Source: Mytilus californianus (Eukaryota; Mollusca; Bivalvia; Mytilida; Mytilidae). From it: a stretch of 64,000 nucleotides of DNA. This document shows positions 1 through 11,640 of the stretch, piece by piece. The notes beneath the pieces were generated by a model. The model had not been told where the DNA came from and did not search any database. It was given only the letters and a program-made list of their open reading frames with translations. The DNA lies in contig NW_026262593.1 of the NCBI RefSeq assembly GCF_021869535.1, forward strand, positions 56,223,318 to 56,287,317, written 5' to 3'. Both the position numbers and the translations under genes were made by a program. The first letter of the stretch is position 1. Every line of letters starts with the position of its first letter.

Positions 1-91
1 AATGTGGGGACGTGCGGTATGTGAGCGCGCTCACTAAGGTTCTTTAATGTTATTATTCAAGTTAAATTATATCAATGTTTATGTATTTAAA

Positions 92-315
92 AGAGAGGCG
101 AAGATACCAAAGGGACATTAAAAAGTCGAAAATAAACTGACAATGCAAAAAAAAAAAAAAGGAAAAAGATCAAAAGACATGCAACAGTACACAAAACACA
201 ACATAGACAGAAAACTAAAAACTCAGCAACAGAAACACCACCAAAAAATGGGGGTGATTTCGGGTGCTCCGGAAAGGGTAAGCAGATCCAGGATACCAGT
301 AAACATACTTGCCAG
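92..315 (-). repeat. 3' tail of a Penelope-like/RT element, minus orientation
   Basis: On the minus strand this reads like the non-coding tail that follows the RT relics elsewhere in the window (62346-62504 plus 63589-63710, 45735-45930, 38817-39015). Shared landmarks are the end box with 'gataccaaagggacatt', the 'aactgacaatgc' segment, an 'aacacaacatagacagaaaact' stretch and the 'gggtgatttcgggtgctccggaa' box. No RT coding sequence is attached, so it is a 5'-truncated or degraded copy. The assignment rests on within-window similarity plus memory of mussel repeats. Confidence 0.6.
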
Positions 316-1027
316 AAAACCATTTTATCAAAAATTACTTAAGTTGTTTAGTGTAAATGACTAAAAAAAAAAAAAAAAAAATGTTTAACTACAATTATTG
401 ACAAAGGAAGATAACTCTATTTCAAAATATTTCCTTAATGTGCTCAGTTCAATTCAGTTTTTTATGAATACTAACATTACTAAGCTTAGATTTATCTTTT
501 TGATGTTAGCCATTTTGATTCTATGAGCACTGACGATGGCTGAAGCACTTAAGAGTCTTTCCTATTTGTTGATTTACAATGAAAATATTTATTAAAAAAT
601 ATTTAAAAAGATTGATCAACTCAAACACAGAACTTGATACCTTAAAATATCTATCTCAGAAAATGTTGTCCTGGTTGCCTGATGGATTTCAAAATAAGGC
701 AGTGCCAGTTACTGTAAATTTAAAGATTATTGAAATTCTTGATCAAGATACCAAAATGTGAGATTTATAAATATAATTTCAGTATTAATACAATTTCAGC
801 ATACAATATTCCTATCACAATATAAAAAACAAGAATGTGTCCATTGTACATGGATGCCCCACTCGCACTATCATTTTCATTTTCTATGTTCAAACGAACG
901 AACGGACCGAAAAAATATAATGCCCCTAGGTGGGGCATAAAAACACATTAGTTTTTGTTTCTTATATTATATCATGCAAAACAAATCCTTGTAAATATTT
1001 ACATTTTTGTTTACTTTTTACTTACAG
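316..1027 (+). other. last intron of the SLC25 gene (partial), no other gene seen
   Basis: AT-rich sequence with several poly(A) runs. It ends in a pyrimidine-rich tract and the acceptor 'tacttacag' at 1027, directly before recognisable carrier coding sequence. Two short ORFs here (579-761 and 758-940) resemble nothing I know and have biased composition, so I read them as chance. The upstream exons of the carrier are outside the window. Confidence 0.55.
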
Positions 1028-1248
1028 AAGTGGTACGAACACGGCTTCGTGAGGAAGGTTCAAAGTACAAATCATTCTTTCAGACTCTTGTGACTGTTGG
1101 TAAAGAGGAAGGGTTCCGTGGTCTTTATCGTGGATTGGGTACACAGCTGATAAGACAAATACCGAACACAGCATTAATGATGTCAACATATGAACTCGTC
1201 GTACACTTGTTTTCTAATAATGACAGTTATGATGATGATTATGAATAG
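1028..1248 (+). CDS. SLC25A36: mitochondrial pyrimidine nucleotide carrier, last coding exon
   Basis: This is the C-terminal exon of an inner-membrane solute carrier of the SLC25A33/SLC25A36 (yeast Rim2) family, which exchanges pyrimidine nucleotides across the mitochondrial inner membrane. The peptide starts with the second half of the third carrier signature ([11 protein letters not shown]), continues KYKSFFQTL...[34 protein letters not shown], and ends in an acidic tail (DSYDDDYE) before TAG at 1246-1248. The exon opens after a 'ttacag' acceptor with two bases of a split Glu codon, so the intron is phase 1. This fits the family, where PHE precedes VVRTRL. The sequence is closer to vertebrate SLC25A36 in my memory, but SLC25A33 cannot be excluded. 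The acidic extension is longer than in vertebrate proteins. Only about 73 of some 310 residues are in the window. Confidence 0.88.
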
Positions 1249-2748
1249 TAATCGATGTTGATCTAGGATTTTTATATGATTGAATGGGCTGTGATAGTAG
1301 GTTAGTGCATGGAAAATTTTCAGGAAGTGTGACAATGTCCTCGAAATACAGGACATGATTAAGTTACAGATGTAGATGCTGTGCAGATGTTGAGGATGAA
1401 TTTCATTACTTTCTCATATGCCATAAGATTTTAAACATAATAATGGTGTTTTACCACCTTTGAATTGTGTTCAGATGTGAAAAGCTGCTTGTTGGTAAAA
1501 GGGAATAGATGGATGAAAGTAGAGAGAATGTTATAGGCAAAAGAGAAAGATAAAAAAACCATTGGTGTTTGAATGGATGATGTGTACTTTAAGTAATGTG
1601 TTAATCATTTATAAGTTATAGGGCATTATGAGTGGGACCTTTATGCCTCAAAGGCTTGTTTTCAATCCATTATTTTGAAGCTGTATATTACATGGTTTGG
1701 GTTATATCTGTAGAAATTTGTTTTCATTGAAATAAGTTCATTAATTATATGTTTTTGAGTTCTTATATTATTTTTTTTTCAATTGATAGAAATTCATAAA
1801 AAAAAATTGTGTCATAAAGAAAAATTTTAATATAACCCCAAAAAATGCTGAAAGCACCAAAAAATTAAGACTTGCATTGTTGTTATTTAAAGGTAACACT
1901 GCAATGAATTTATATTTAATGTTTAAAGTTTGTTTTTTGATATATGAAGCAGTTGATAAAATGTAAAAGATTTTTTTTTTGTTTTGTCATATTTGCAAGA
2001 TCATTTCTTTGTTACCTGTTCTTTTCTCCTTCATTCTCATCTGTCATTTTCATCACTTCAGTATTGTTTTTTATTTTCATGTCTTCTTTCTATCTCAGCC
2101 TGGTCTTATATTTATGTATTTCCACATTGAATTGATTGGATTTATTTACCGAGAACAACTGTTTGTTCAAGGTAAAGATTACATTCTTGCAGAAGACTTT
2201 ATCACTTCTTTTGAGAGAGAGAGAAAACCGGACATTGAGCCCAAAATTCAATATGTCCTATCCATGAGAACATTTCAAAAAATTAATTAATGATATATAT
2301 AGTCAGATATTCAAAATAATAGAATAATGTGTATTTCTAAAAACATGCTTGTCAAGAAAATTACAAAAGTATGCATGGTGCATGAATTTTGTATCAGTCC
2401 TAAAAATATCATTTATGTCATTGTTGAAGTAATATTTAAAATTGGAGTTTTCTTCCTTTGTCAATAATTATCACATCTTCAATTCATAGTTTTGCGTTCC
2501 AAAAAGATGTAATACAATGCCCTGTTAATTTTAAATTCCCACTGCAAAATGAATGCAATCTTTACCCTTCAGTGCTCAATACCACTTTGGTTAAAATTTC
2601 ACATCGTAACAAAGACTAAACTGCTAGACAGTCACAAAATTTGAATTAATTGTTTTAGAAGAAATAAAGCAATGTTTTTTTTCATATCCTGCAAGTAAAT
2701 CAAAGATATCAGGATTATATTTTTGTATGCCAGACACATGTTTCGTCT

Positions 2749-2878
2749 ACTTATAGGTTATTGATGGTTTTTTAAACGAAAGGGTGTTTCTCAGTTACAA
2801 TCTCATTGAAGGGTGACAACCCCAAGATGAGATGTGGCAAAGAAACATCCTCGAGTTTGAAAGACCATTGATAATCTG
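2749..2878. repeat. long imperfect hairpin (about 47-nt arms)
   Basis: The left arm begins 'ttattgatggttttttaaac' and runs to 'aatctca'. The right arm, from 'tgagatgtgg' to 'gaccattgataa', is its diverged reverse complement. About 22 nt of loop separates them, and the loop itself contains GGGTGACAACCCC. The arms match at about 70 percent by eye. It could be a decayed foldback element or an RNA structure in the 3' UTR. Confidence 0.55.
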
Positions 2879-2879
2879 T

Positions 2880-3035
2880 TTATCGCTATTTTGCCTATGA
2901 CTTCGTTGATGTTTACATTGACAACGTCACATGTGCCTTTAGTTTCTGACGATTATTTTTTATCTCTAGCCCGTTACATGATATGAAAATTATCACAAAA
3001 AAAGATCAAAAAAATATTACACAAAATAGCGATAA
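2880..3035. mobile_element. small non-autonomous TIR element (MITE-like)
   Basis: A perfect 14-bp inverted pair, TTATCGCTATTTTG at 2880-2893 and CAAAATAGCGATAA at 3022-3035, bounds 156 bp of AT-rich non-coding DNA. No clear target-site duplication is visible, so its status as a transposed unit is tentative. Confidence 0.4.
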
Positions 3036-3329
3036 AAAAGACTTATCAGTGACGCACTAATCAAAATATTAAAAGGCCAAATAAGAGATACTAATATAAG
3101 AATCCATCAATATTTACTGGAACTTTTGTAAAATGTACACAAAAAATGTTCTTTCAAGGATGTTTGAGCATCAGATGTCATTGTTTATAGAATCAAGTAA
3201 ACTGTAGTACTTGCTAGACAAAGTTTGTAACAAAATAAACAGAAATAATGTTATCTGTAGAACAGCTATCATTTCAAAGGTTATATTTATAAAATTTGGT
3301 TTACCTTGAGTTCTAATGCACATTATGTT

Positions 3330-3391
3330 ATGAATATTCAGATATGTTCAGGGTTTTAATATGAATATTCAGATATGTTCAGGGTTTTAAT
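3330..3391. repeat. perfect 31-bp tandem duplication
   Basis: The unit beginning 'atgaatattcagatatgttc' occurs at 3330-3360 and again at 3361-3391 without mismatch, so it is a recent slippage or duplication event. Confidence 0.95.
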
Positions 3392-3925
3392 ATTCTTTTA
3401 TTTGCTCCAGTACTGTTTTATTTTCTTTTGTTTAAAATACAATGAAATAAGTAAAGTGGAATCACACACCAGGTCGGCATTTATTCAGAATTTTGAACTT
3501 AAAATAATAGTAGAGTTTCTCAATTTTCCTCTTACCTTAAGCTTTTTCAAGTAAAACAAGAAAAAGTAATTAGTCAGATAGAAAACACGAAATTTAATTT
3601 AAATATAATGTTAGCTCTGATAACTCTGTTACTATGATAAGTTATTTAACTGAGAATGGTTGTCTATTTAGGAAAAATATAATACCATTTTCAGTTCTTG
3701 TGAGGAAGGGACATTCCTCTGATGTCTGAAAATTTGTCTTTAAAGGAGAAATTTCCAGTAGCATACTTAAAATTATGTATAAGGAAGATAACTACTCCTT
3801 AGCAGTTGAACTGAGTGAATCTCTTGTAAAGGGAGACAACTGCTTAATAATGTCTAATCAATGTAGATTATGTACAGATACTTTGTTTATGAGAATGATT
3901 TGTTTCTTGTTATTAAATATCTTGA

Positions 3926-3931
3926 AATAAA
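3926..3931 (+). terminator. candidate poly(A) signal AATAAA for the SLC25 transcript
   Basis: AATAAA inside 'cttgaaataaaataatg', followed within about 20-30 nt by the GT/T-rich 'tttggtctgttttc', the normal layout of a cleavage and polyadenylation site. Earlier hexamers at 2663 and 3234 are alternatives. Confidence 0.4.
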
Positions 3932-4009
3932 ATAATGTGAAATTATCTTTTGGTCTGTTTTCATTAAAAGAAAAAGTTGTGTTGAGAATTACAGGTCCAA
4001 ACTTTTTTA

Positions 4010-4960
4010 TACAATTGCAAAATTTTTGCCGCCACAGTATGGTATGGTATTGTTGTCGGCGTCTTCACTGTTGCCAAAGACAGTTGGATTCAAGACAATA
4101 ACTTTAGTGTTAGTATTTGGATCTCTATGAAATTTTAACATAAGGTTCCATACCACAAAAGAAAGGTTGGAACTGATTTTACAAGTCATTGTCCTAACTG
4201 TTTAGGAATTAGGGGCCAAAACAAGAAGGATTTTCTGGTTTCCAGACAATAATTTTAGTATAATTCTGTGGAACTCTATGAAATTGTACCACAAGGTTCC
4301 ATACCAAAAAAGGAAATTTGGGATTGATTTTGGGGGTTATGGCCCTCAACGCTGAGGAAAAAGAGGCCTAAAACAATATGTTTTTAATACTTTGTATAAA
4401 TTGCTTTTTTTTTACCAATTTCAATGGATTTAATTTAAAGTCTGGAAGTTTGGGGGTTCTTTAATATGCCGAATTTAACCGTGTATTTAGGTTTTTGATT
4501 TTGGCCAGATTTCAAATTGGTCCACATTAAGGTCCAAAAGGTGCAAAATTAAACTTAGTTTTATTTTAACAAACATTGAATTCTTGGGGTTCTTTGATAG
4601 GCTGAATCTAAACATGTATTTAGATTTTTGATTTTAAGCCCAGTTTTAAAGTTGGTCTAAATTGGGGTCCAAATTAGATTTTATTTTATTCCAACAAAAA
4701 TTAAATATATACATGATATAGGGTTCTTTGATATGCTGAATATGACTGTGTAATTAGATTTTGGATTTTGGACCCGGTTATCAAATCGGTCCACATAGAT
4801 GTTCAAAGGGTCCAAAATTTAATCTTGTTTGATTTCATAAAAAAATGAATTTTTGAGGTTCTTTGATATGCTGAATATGCTAACCATGTATTTGGATTTT
4901 GGATATTGGACCATAATTGGGAAGTGTCTAATTTCAAAAGTTTTTAGACCACATTCATTT
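4010..4960 (+). repeat. dispersed repeat family R1 with about 140-bp internal subrepeats
   Basis: Contains repeated lines of the type 'ggttctttgatatgctgaat', then 'gtatttagatttttgatttt', then 'ggtccacattaaggtcc', at about 4460, 4590, 4720 and 4860. The unit is preceded by a 'gggattgattttgggggttatgg' head. The same family lies in reverse orientation at 24300-25755. No coding capacity. I recognise it as a common bivalve repeat from memory. Confidence 0.75.
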
Positions 4961-4984
4961 AATTTTTGTGTGGCTAACTAGAAC

Positions 4985-5235
4985 ATAGCCTAGAGCAGCT
5001 TCAAATATCTCAAAAAATATCTGGAGCAACTTACAAAAATATAATGAGCAGCGTGGAGCAACTTAAATATTGGGAGAACCTTAGAGCTACTCGAAAAAAT
5101 ATGTCTAGCAGTTTTCTGCACCTTGAAAATTTTAGGAAGAAGCTTTGAGTAGTTAGGAGCTACTCGAAACATATCAGATGCAGCTTTGAGCAGATCGAAA
5201 AATATAATGACCAGCAGTTAGCAGCTTGAAACAGC
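4985..5235. repeat. degenerate minisatellite, GAGCAGCTT-like units
   Basis: Words such as 'gagcagcttcaaa', 'ggagcaactta', 'gagctactcgaaa' and 'tgagcagatcgaaaaata' recur every 20-35 bp. Spacing and sequence are too eroded for a clean period. Confidence 0.55.
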
Positions 5236-5436
5236 TCAAAAATAGCTGTAACGATAAATTTGTAAGCATGAATAAAAAATCAAATGAGCTTGACAGGAAC
5301 TGCATTGGCATACAAAATTCATTTCGAAATTAATTAACCTTAATCTCACCCTTGAGCAGCAGCAAATACCCCAAGGAGAGTGACCTCTGCAGGGTTTGAG
5401 TAGCAAAAAGCTCTGTCTAAACAAACTTGAAAACAA

Positions 5437-5748
5437 AGATGATGATGTCTGGATGTTTAACGTCCATTGGCAAATTAAATGCGTATTCAGAACCAGAACA
5501 TGTTGATGCGATCTGATAATAAACCCTTCTTCGAGCCGGATTTTTATCATGGTAGTTCACAAGGTAACAGTCCACAGGAAGACGTCATTTTACCTTACAC
5601 AGACATATTATTCTGACTCTAAGCCGACCAGTCTGTGCTCTAAAGTCTTACTCCTTAAGGCTTAATGCCGTGTGCTTAGTGGGGAATCAGCAAATACCAA
5701 TTTTAAAGTTTTTGGTTTGACAAATCTGGCACGCTACCACTAGGCAAA
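5437..5748 (-). mobile_element. tRNA-headed SINE-like copy, internally deleted
   Basis: On the minus strand the 5' end (5729-5745) reads GCCTAGTGGTAGCGTGCC, a good pol III A box. The 3' end (5446-5478) reads 'ttgccaatggacgttaaaca', the conserved tail motif also found near 27760. The usual B box is not seen and seems lost. A 104-codon ORF on this strand (5236-5550) is a by-product. The family is recognised from memory of molluscan SINEs. Confidence 0.5.
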
Positions 5749-5759
5749 TGACAATAAAG

Positions 5760-6957
5760 AGCAACAATCTTAAGATACATGTGAAGATACTAATAACATG
5801 AACAATTTTTCTGACTACAAACACAGTAAAAACATTCCTACCTTTGAACTTTTTTAAATATAGGGAAACAGAAAAAAGACACAGTAATATCTCTTTGTTA
5901 ACATTTAAAAAGCACTCCCTCGGGAATTTGAACTTATCCGTATTGGCTTTGGCACATCACATTTCCATGAAGATTATTTGTTCCTGCATTTTCAGGTATG
6001 GTTTAATGACTGAAACTTTTCGATAGTTTGCATGTTAAATTTTGAGACGAGGTCAGTTTAAGATGAACTACTAATGATAATTCAGTTATATTTTGTATGC
6101 AGTTTTATTACCATTTGAATTTCTCATTTCCCCGAAGAATATTTGGGCACCTTCATTCATGGGCCATTGACTCAATGATTTGCATATTTTACATGTTAAA
6201 GTATTGCTATTTTCATTTTAACATTTACATTATACTAGAAGTCAAGAGTGAAATGTCTGTGTTGCTGGACACTCCGCAAAGTTTTCGTGTGGAATCAAAC
6301 CCATTCAAATTTTCTATCTAATTTTTTGCTTGGAAGACAAAAAATAAAGGAATCTTTTTTGTGGGGAAAGGGTATGCTGCTAATAAAGACGTCGGAATTT
6401 CCAGTGAATAATAATTTGTAGTTTTAGTTAAGATTCATTGGAAAGTTTATAATTATATTTAGTATAGCAATGACTTAATTCGTCAAATGATAGTATCACA
6501 TGTTCACAACAACAGTCAGATTTTGACAATAACAATAATAATACAATAATACAATAATACAATATGCTTTATTTAAAAACACTCCGTCACATTCACAAGT
6601 GAAACAAGAGGAACACATATACAAAATACAATCACATACGATCATAGAAAGAAATAAAACAACTCTTAATTAACTTTGAAACGAATAAAGATACATTTTA
6701 AGTACCATTGTATTACCCAATGATAGTAATCCTTGTGTAATAACAACTTTCAAATATGAACTGCTAATTCAAAATGATATTTTGTCACCAAATGGCTTAT
6801 AAAATAGAACACCATCATATAAGTAAAATCATCATATAAGTGAACTATTTATCATGCCTCATCGACAACGTATCTGGGGCTATTGTTTACCCCTGTGTAA
6901 CATGGTATAAGGTTTATATGGCTAACTCATCAAGACTACAGTTGTCAAGCTAAACTT
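5760..6957. other. gene-free stretch
   Basis: Non-coding AT-rich DNA. ORFs 5844-6026 and 6097-6321 have no recognisable content. A short AAT/ACAATA microsatellite occupies about 6531-6565. Nothing else is supported. Confidence 0.6.
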
Positions 6958-7004
6958 TTGAATTGTGTCAGTACACATATTAAAGGTATGCATACTTTCA
7001 GAAT

Positions 7005-7287
7005 TTTGGCCTTTCTTAAATTTTCAACAAATGACTTGTTAATACCAGCTTTTCCTGCATATGGGATATACATTTTCCAACTCATTCGGTATCCAAAGCT
7101 TGCAGCTGGCTGCTACTCAGGCTTTATAAAACGTCACCAGTGTCTGAGCAGAAATTTGACGAACCAGGGTAATGTCAAAGAACGTCTCGTCCTTTTTCTA
7201 AAAATGTTCATCGGAAGATACCAAAACTTTGTTGATAATTATTCCGTATCAACTTTACAAATAATACATGATGGTCTTGAAGTATAG
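7005..7287 (+). pseudogene. C-terminal relic of a Penelope-like reverse transcriptase
   Basis: The reading frame gives IPAFPAYGIYIFQLIRYPKLA, followed by CYSGFIKRHQCLSRNLTNQG and FIGRYQNFVDNYSVSTLQIIHDG. This corresponds to the end of the RT/thumb region seen better at 62040-62280 (NIPAAPAYGVYIFQLIRYSQA..., LLTRKL, FYGRHN). It belongs to a second, diverged subfamily, since the middle part differs. No catalytic motifs or upstream RT are present, so it is a 5'-truncated relic. It is followed by the 7590-7865 tail-type repeat. Confidence 0.65.
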
Positions 7288-7589
7288 ATTATAGGTACTG
7301 ACGTTGTTAATCCTCGTAATTACGTATTTTTTTATTTGTCTTCGTATATTGTTAACCTTTACTGTTTAGTCCATTTTTGGTAATATACTTTTGGCGTGGA
7401 TCGGTATTTTTACATCCCGCCATTGTGTTATTGTGCTATGGTCATCTTTTGTATTCTTTTTTGCTTTGTCTTTAGAGTGTTTATATGCCATTTTGTTTTT
7501 CTTTGTTGAAATAGTTATTTGTTTTTATAGTGATTAAGGTTATAACTCAACGATGTCTACTGTACCCCAATTTTTACCTATTATGTTAT

Positions 7590-7865
7590 TAGCTAGATAT
7601 AAAACCAGGTTTAATCCACCATTTTCTACATAAGGAAAAGCCTGTACCAAGTCAGGAATATGACAGTTGTTATCCATTCGTTTGGTGTGTTTTTGATTTT
7701 TCCATTTGATAAAGGACTTTATGTTTTGAATTTTCCTTGGAGTTCGGCATTTTTGCTAATTTACTTTTGTTTGTTGCTGAGCTTTGACATTTTGGAAATA
7801 TAAAGCATGCAGGATACATGGTTTGTCCTGTTAACTTCTCTATACATTTCAAGCGGGTGCATCAA
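7590..7865 (+). repeat. dispersed tail-type repeat (T2)
   Basis: The line 'aaaccaggtttaatccaccattttctacataagg', then 'cctgtaccaagtcagg' and 'atgacagttgttatccattcg', then 'ttttccttggagttcgg', recurs at 45295-45480 on the plus strand and at 60945-61100 on the minus strand. It probably is the 3' tail of the RT element whose relic precedes it. Confidence 0.7.
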
Positions 7866-8655
7866 ACGTGTCTTTTAGACACAACCCTTTCAAATTGTAC
7901 TTCAACATCAGTATTTACTAAATCCAATTCTTGGAGAACTTTATGCATGAATGCAGTGGTGGCATTATCTTTGTCTAAGTTGGTTTGGTTAAATTGATAT
8001 GTAAATAATTATATAGAAGATGTTTTCAACAGTTTCAAATATATGCCTAAACGTTTGAAGTGTAACATTTTATCTCATATTGCTGAATATGTAACCAAGT
8101 TGTATAAGGAAATAAATGAAGTAAATTTATGAAATACAATTAAATGAAGAATGTGTGCATGTTTAATTTATACTGCCTACACGTGAACAGATTGGTAAAA
8201 ACTTAACCATTAAAGTTACCACCCCTTAATATGTTCATTTCTAAAATATCGAAATATTCAAAATGAAAGTGTTTTAAAATCAATAAAACTGAAAAGAATC
8301 TATAGAAAGATCATTAATCAACAAAAATGAAAGCAAACTAATAAAGATTTTGAAAAAAAAGTTTAAATGCAAGAAATACATTTTTCAAATACCACTACGT
8401 ACATTATTGCCATTGAGATACAAAAGTTTCTATTAAACATTACATAGTTTGAACCCTTCCAAATGAAGGTAACTGAAGGTTAGGGTACCGACCTTTCCAA
8501 GATATTGGTAGGCAGTGTTGTCATCCCAGATGGACTGTGATGATTCTTAGCCCTGACGGAGTAGAACCAATACTGCCCTAGCCTTCCACTATATCAAAAG
8601 GGAATTTCCTTGTGGGCTTGAAGTAGCTCAAAAGAATTTATTTTGGAAAGAAAAA
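7866..8655. other. gene-free stretch
   Basis: No ORF, RNA gene or repeat family recognised; AT-rich intergenic DNA. Confidence 0.6.
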
Positions 8656-8658
8656 ATA

Positions 8659-8835
8659 CCCTTTCTTTCTCTCTCTCTCTCTCTCCATCTCTCTTTCTCT
8701 CTCTCTCGCTCTCTGTCATCATATTATTTTAATCTATCTTTCTTTCGGTTGCTTGCTCGCAACTATCTTTCTCTCTCTCTCTCTCTCTCACACACACCCA
8801 CACACACCCACCTCCACATCTCTTTTTCTTATTCT
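8659..8835. repeat. compound (CT)n / (CA)n microsatellite
   Basis: Long runs of CTCTCT at about 8666-8712 and 8770-8788, the latter merging into CACACACCCACACACACCCAC and then more CT-rich DNA. On one strand it is almost pure pyrimidine. Confidence 0.95.
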
Positions 8836-9614
8836 CTCGCTCTGGAAAGAGAACAACAGCTAAAGACCGTCATAAATGTAAATAATGTATCCAGGCCTTA
8901 AATGCTGACCAGCATGAAGAGGATAGGATATGTGAGGTGATACGTTGTTTTATGTAAAAAAAATGTTATTCCCGCATAATTAGAGCGAGATGCCTTAAGA
9001 GCGTTTAGGGTTTCCACTTTGTTCACGGTGTTGCGCTATAAATCTAGTTAAAGTCCAAACGCCGATATAAGATTATATAACCAAATGATAGCTTTAAGCG
9101 GGTTTTGCACTTTGAATTTGTTTTGTGCATGTTCTTAATCTTGATTTCGTATTGTGTAAAACTATATAAAAACGGTAAAGCGTTCCTAACACTTAGTAAT
9201 CAGAAACGTGGTTTAACCACTGCCATATCTTTTTGTCATTGTCCAGTCACTGCTGTCAGTTTTATTGAAATGTTTTCATTGATATGATCATGATATCAGA
9301 AGTTTCATAACTTTAAAGAATCGGCATGATTATAGTTCATTTTCGATTTTTTGTAAACACTTATATCATCTTGGGTCATTTTCGTATACCCAACATCTCA
9401 ATTTCTTCAAATCTATAATGAAATTGAAAACAACGTACCAATCAGAATATGTGGGATTGATTTAGAGATTGACAAAAACATGGTAAATGTCGACTAGTGC
9501 ATGTTGACCTTTCGATGTGTAATTTTTGTTTAGTTGTTAAAGTATCGATGTATATACCACATCTTTAAATTTAGTCATATTCGAATATAAAAATAACATG
9601 AAAGCCTTTTGGTA
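8836..9614. other. gene-free stretch
   Basis: Nothing recognised except AT-rich intergenic DNA; the ORF at 9105-9287 looks like chance. Confidence 0.6.
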
Positions 9615-9775
9615 TTTTCTGTAGGCTCATGTCGGGACTTTTTAGCCAGCTATACGGTATTGGGTTTTCTCATTGTTGAAGGACATACGGTTGCCTATAA
9701 TTGCTTACATTCACTTCATTTGAACTTTGGTGAATAGTTGTCTCATTGGCCTAACTTTTATATCAATATCTCTCT
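9615..9775 (+). repeat. dispersed repeat M1 (fragment)
   Basis: Contains the M1 landmarks 'gctatacggtattgggtttt', 'cattgttgaaggacatacggt' and 'agttgtctcattggc'. Better copies lie at 18785-19070, 36745-37030 and 50850-51165. Confidence 0.75.
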
Positions 9776-9952
9776 AATAGCAATTTAAAAAAAACTTTTT
9801 ATAACAGGTATTCATTGTTATCATTAGGAACATATAACTGCTCAGTTTAGGCATTCATTTATGTTATTATACTGTGGAAAACTCGTTATTCACAAAATTC
9901 GAGATATCTTTTATCGAAGGATTCTAAAATTTCACTACTGCGATGAACTATT

Positions 9953-11640
9953 TCAATTTGTGATTTTGTATATAAAGCATTGTCCATATATATTACAAAT
10001 AAGAAGTATGTTAGATTGCCGATTGTAATTGATTGCTATCGGCCGTTTTAGCTCAGCATCACTGGTAAGCAGCTCCTTCATCTTTGTCCCACTAGATTCA
10101 ATCACAATGACCTTGTTGACATCTCTACATGTCACGAAAACATTTCCAGATGCATCATTTGATATACCGTTTGGGAAATAGGATTTTGCACAACTGAATT
10201 TCCACTGAACGCTTCCATTCATATCGCAACAGTATATAACATCATTATCTTGTGCGCATAATACATTTTGTTCTTCATCACTGAACAGTAAGATGCATTA
10301 TCTATTTTTGGTACGTTCGACAAGACATTACCAGACAGATCAACGAATTGCAAAACGTGGTTTGCCAAACTGACGACGAGTTTTCCATCCACAAAACATA
10401 TCCCGTAACAGTTCTCATTTACTCTTATTGTCCGTAATATCTTGGAAGAGTTAACGTCTACTGTACAAATGTTCTTTATTACAAACAATGTTACAGCTAC
10501 TGTGTTTGGGTCTATTACTGTAACATCAAACGGTCTGTTCGCAAGTTTTATTTTATTGACAAAAGCACCTTCACAATTCATAACAACAAGTCTTTTCTTT
10601 ACATTGCTACAATAGGCAACTACGATTCGTCCGTCCTCAAACATATCACATCCTGTTATCAGGCATTCTGATTTCTCCTTTGATATATGAAACGAACAAT
10701 GTTTAGACAGTTTTATTTTACTTATAGAATGTGGCGACGGGACCAACAGCTGTTGGCCTTGTTTATCCTTCCGTAAAACAAGTTTCATCGGTGGGGAAAA
10801 GCTTACCTCTAACTTCCCGAACTCGGATAGGTCTCTTTCTAACCAATCTAAAAATGGATGCATTTTGATTTGAAGAAAAATATTCGCCATACCCGTGTCA
10901 CTTTGAATTAACTTCAGTTTTCTCTCTTGGGTATCAATCTTTCGGTTCCAATTATAAACGCAAAGAAAAGTCTGAAAATTGGATGCATGGTGCTTTGCTT
11001 TCTTCAAAGCCGTCGCTATTTCATCAACATTTTGTTTCAGTTTTCCGAGTTTTCCAACCAAGCAAACAATAGTATCTGCTTGTCGTCCTACGTCCACCCC
11101 TAGCGTTTTCAGTATTTCAGCTTGTATTGTGTCTAAATGTTTGTTTATTGCTTTTCGGACATGTTCAACCTCGGCAATGATCGCTTTCTTCTGAATCTCT
11201 AAATTCGATTTGTTGTCTAATTTTTCTTTAATCATTTGATCAATCACTTGTCTCAAATCTTTTACTCTGTCCTCTAAATCACAGAACGCTGCAGACGACT
11301 TGACTCCTTCGACTACTTCCGGCAATGGTTTAAGTTCCCGACAGTCTTTGTGTTTTTCCGAAACACAACGCATACAACAAGGTTCGTTGTGAATGGAACA
11401 GTAGAAATCTAACTTTTGATTGTGATCTTCACATTCCAGCTTGATGTTGGTAATATATAGTGGTAACTCTTGATAATCTTCTATTGGCATTGTCCTCTGA
11501 TTTTTAGTCGCTTTCTGTACGCGATGCCTTCGTTAGCAGTCTTCACATATTGCTTCTTCACACTCGGAACACCACACGCTGGCAGATTTTGTCACGTGCA
11601 GGTTAAGACAAATATCGCATGATGGTTGTGCTGTTGCCAT
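9953..11640 (-). pseudogene. RING-less B-box/coiled-coil/beta-propeller (TRIM-like) gene, broken copy 1
   Basis: The copy aligns end to end with the intact 562-aa gene at 20769-22457. The ATG at 11640-11638 starts MATAQPSCDICLNLHV, with the first zinc-finger ligands C8, C11, C24, C27, C32 and C35. A TAA then replaces residue 36 (11533-11535). The last B-box1 His also reads Gln. A Met at 11490 could restart a 423-residue frame carrying B-box2 (CEDHNQKLDFYC...CCMRCVSEKHKDC), the coiled coil and most of the propeller. That frame is broken near 10255 by an apparent loss of one G after YYA. The rest of the propeller continues in the next frame (...DVIYCCDMNGSVQWKF) to TGA at 9953-9955. Two independent lesions make it a pseudogene, unless both are assembly errors. 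It sits beside the duplicated block 11641-17030. Confidence 0.85.

Larger units (their letters stand above)
1249..3950 (+). other. probable long 3' UTR / downstream flank of the SLC25 gene
   Basis: About 2.7 kb of AT-rich sequence after the stop codon with no credible ORF. ORFs 1944-2135 and 1979-2290 overlap in different frames and show no domain. AATAAA hexamers on the plus strand occur at 2663, 3234 and 3926. The last is followed by a GT/T-rich stretch, so transcription could end near 3,950. The stretch also holds a hairpin (2749-2878), a small TIR element (2880-3035) and a 31-bp duplication (3330-3391). The UTR extent is inferred. Confidence 0.4.

Noticed and set aside
579..940. Possible upstream exon of the SLC25 gene
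   Set aside because: Peptides do not resemble the preceding carrier segments (no carrier signature or transmembrane pattern).
10979..11194. Plus-strand ORFs antisense to the B-box genes (also 21259-21723, 21796-22011, 58748-59257)
   Set aside because: They lie opposite real or former coding sequence; the peptides are shadows of the antisense frame.
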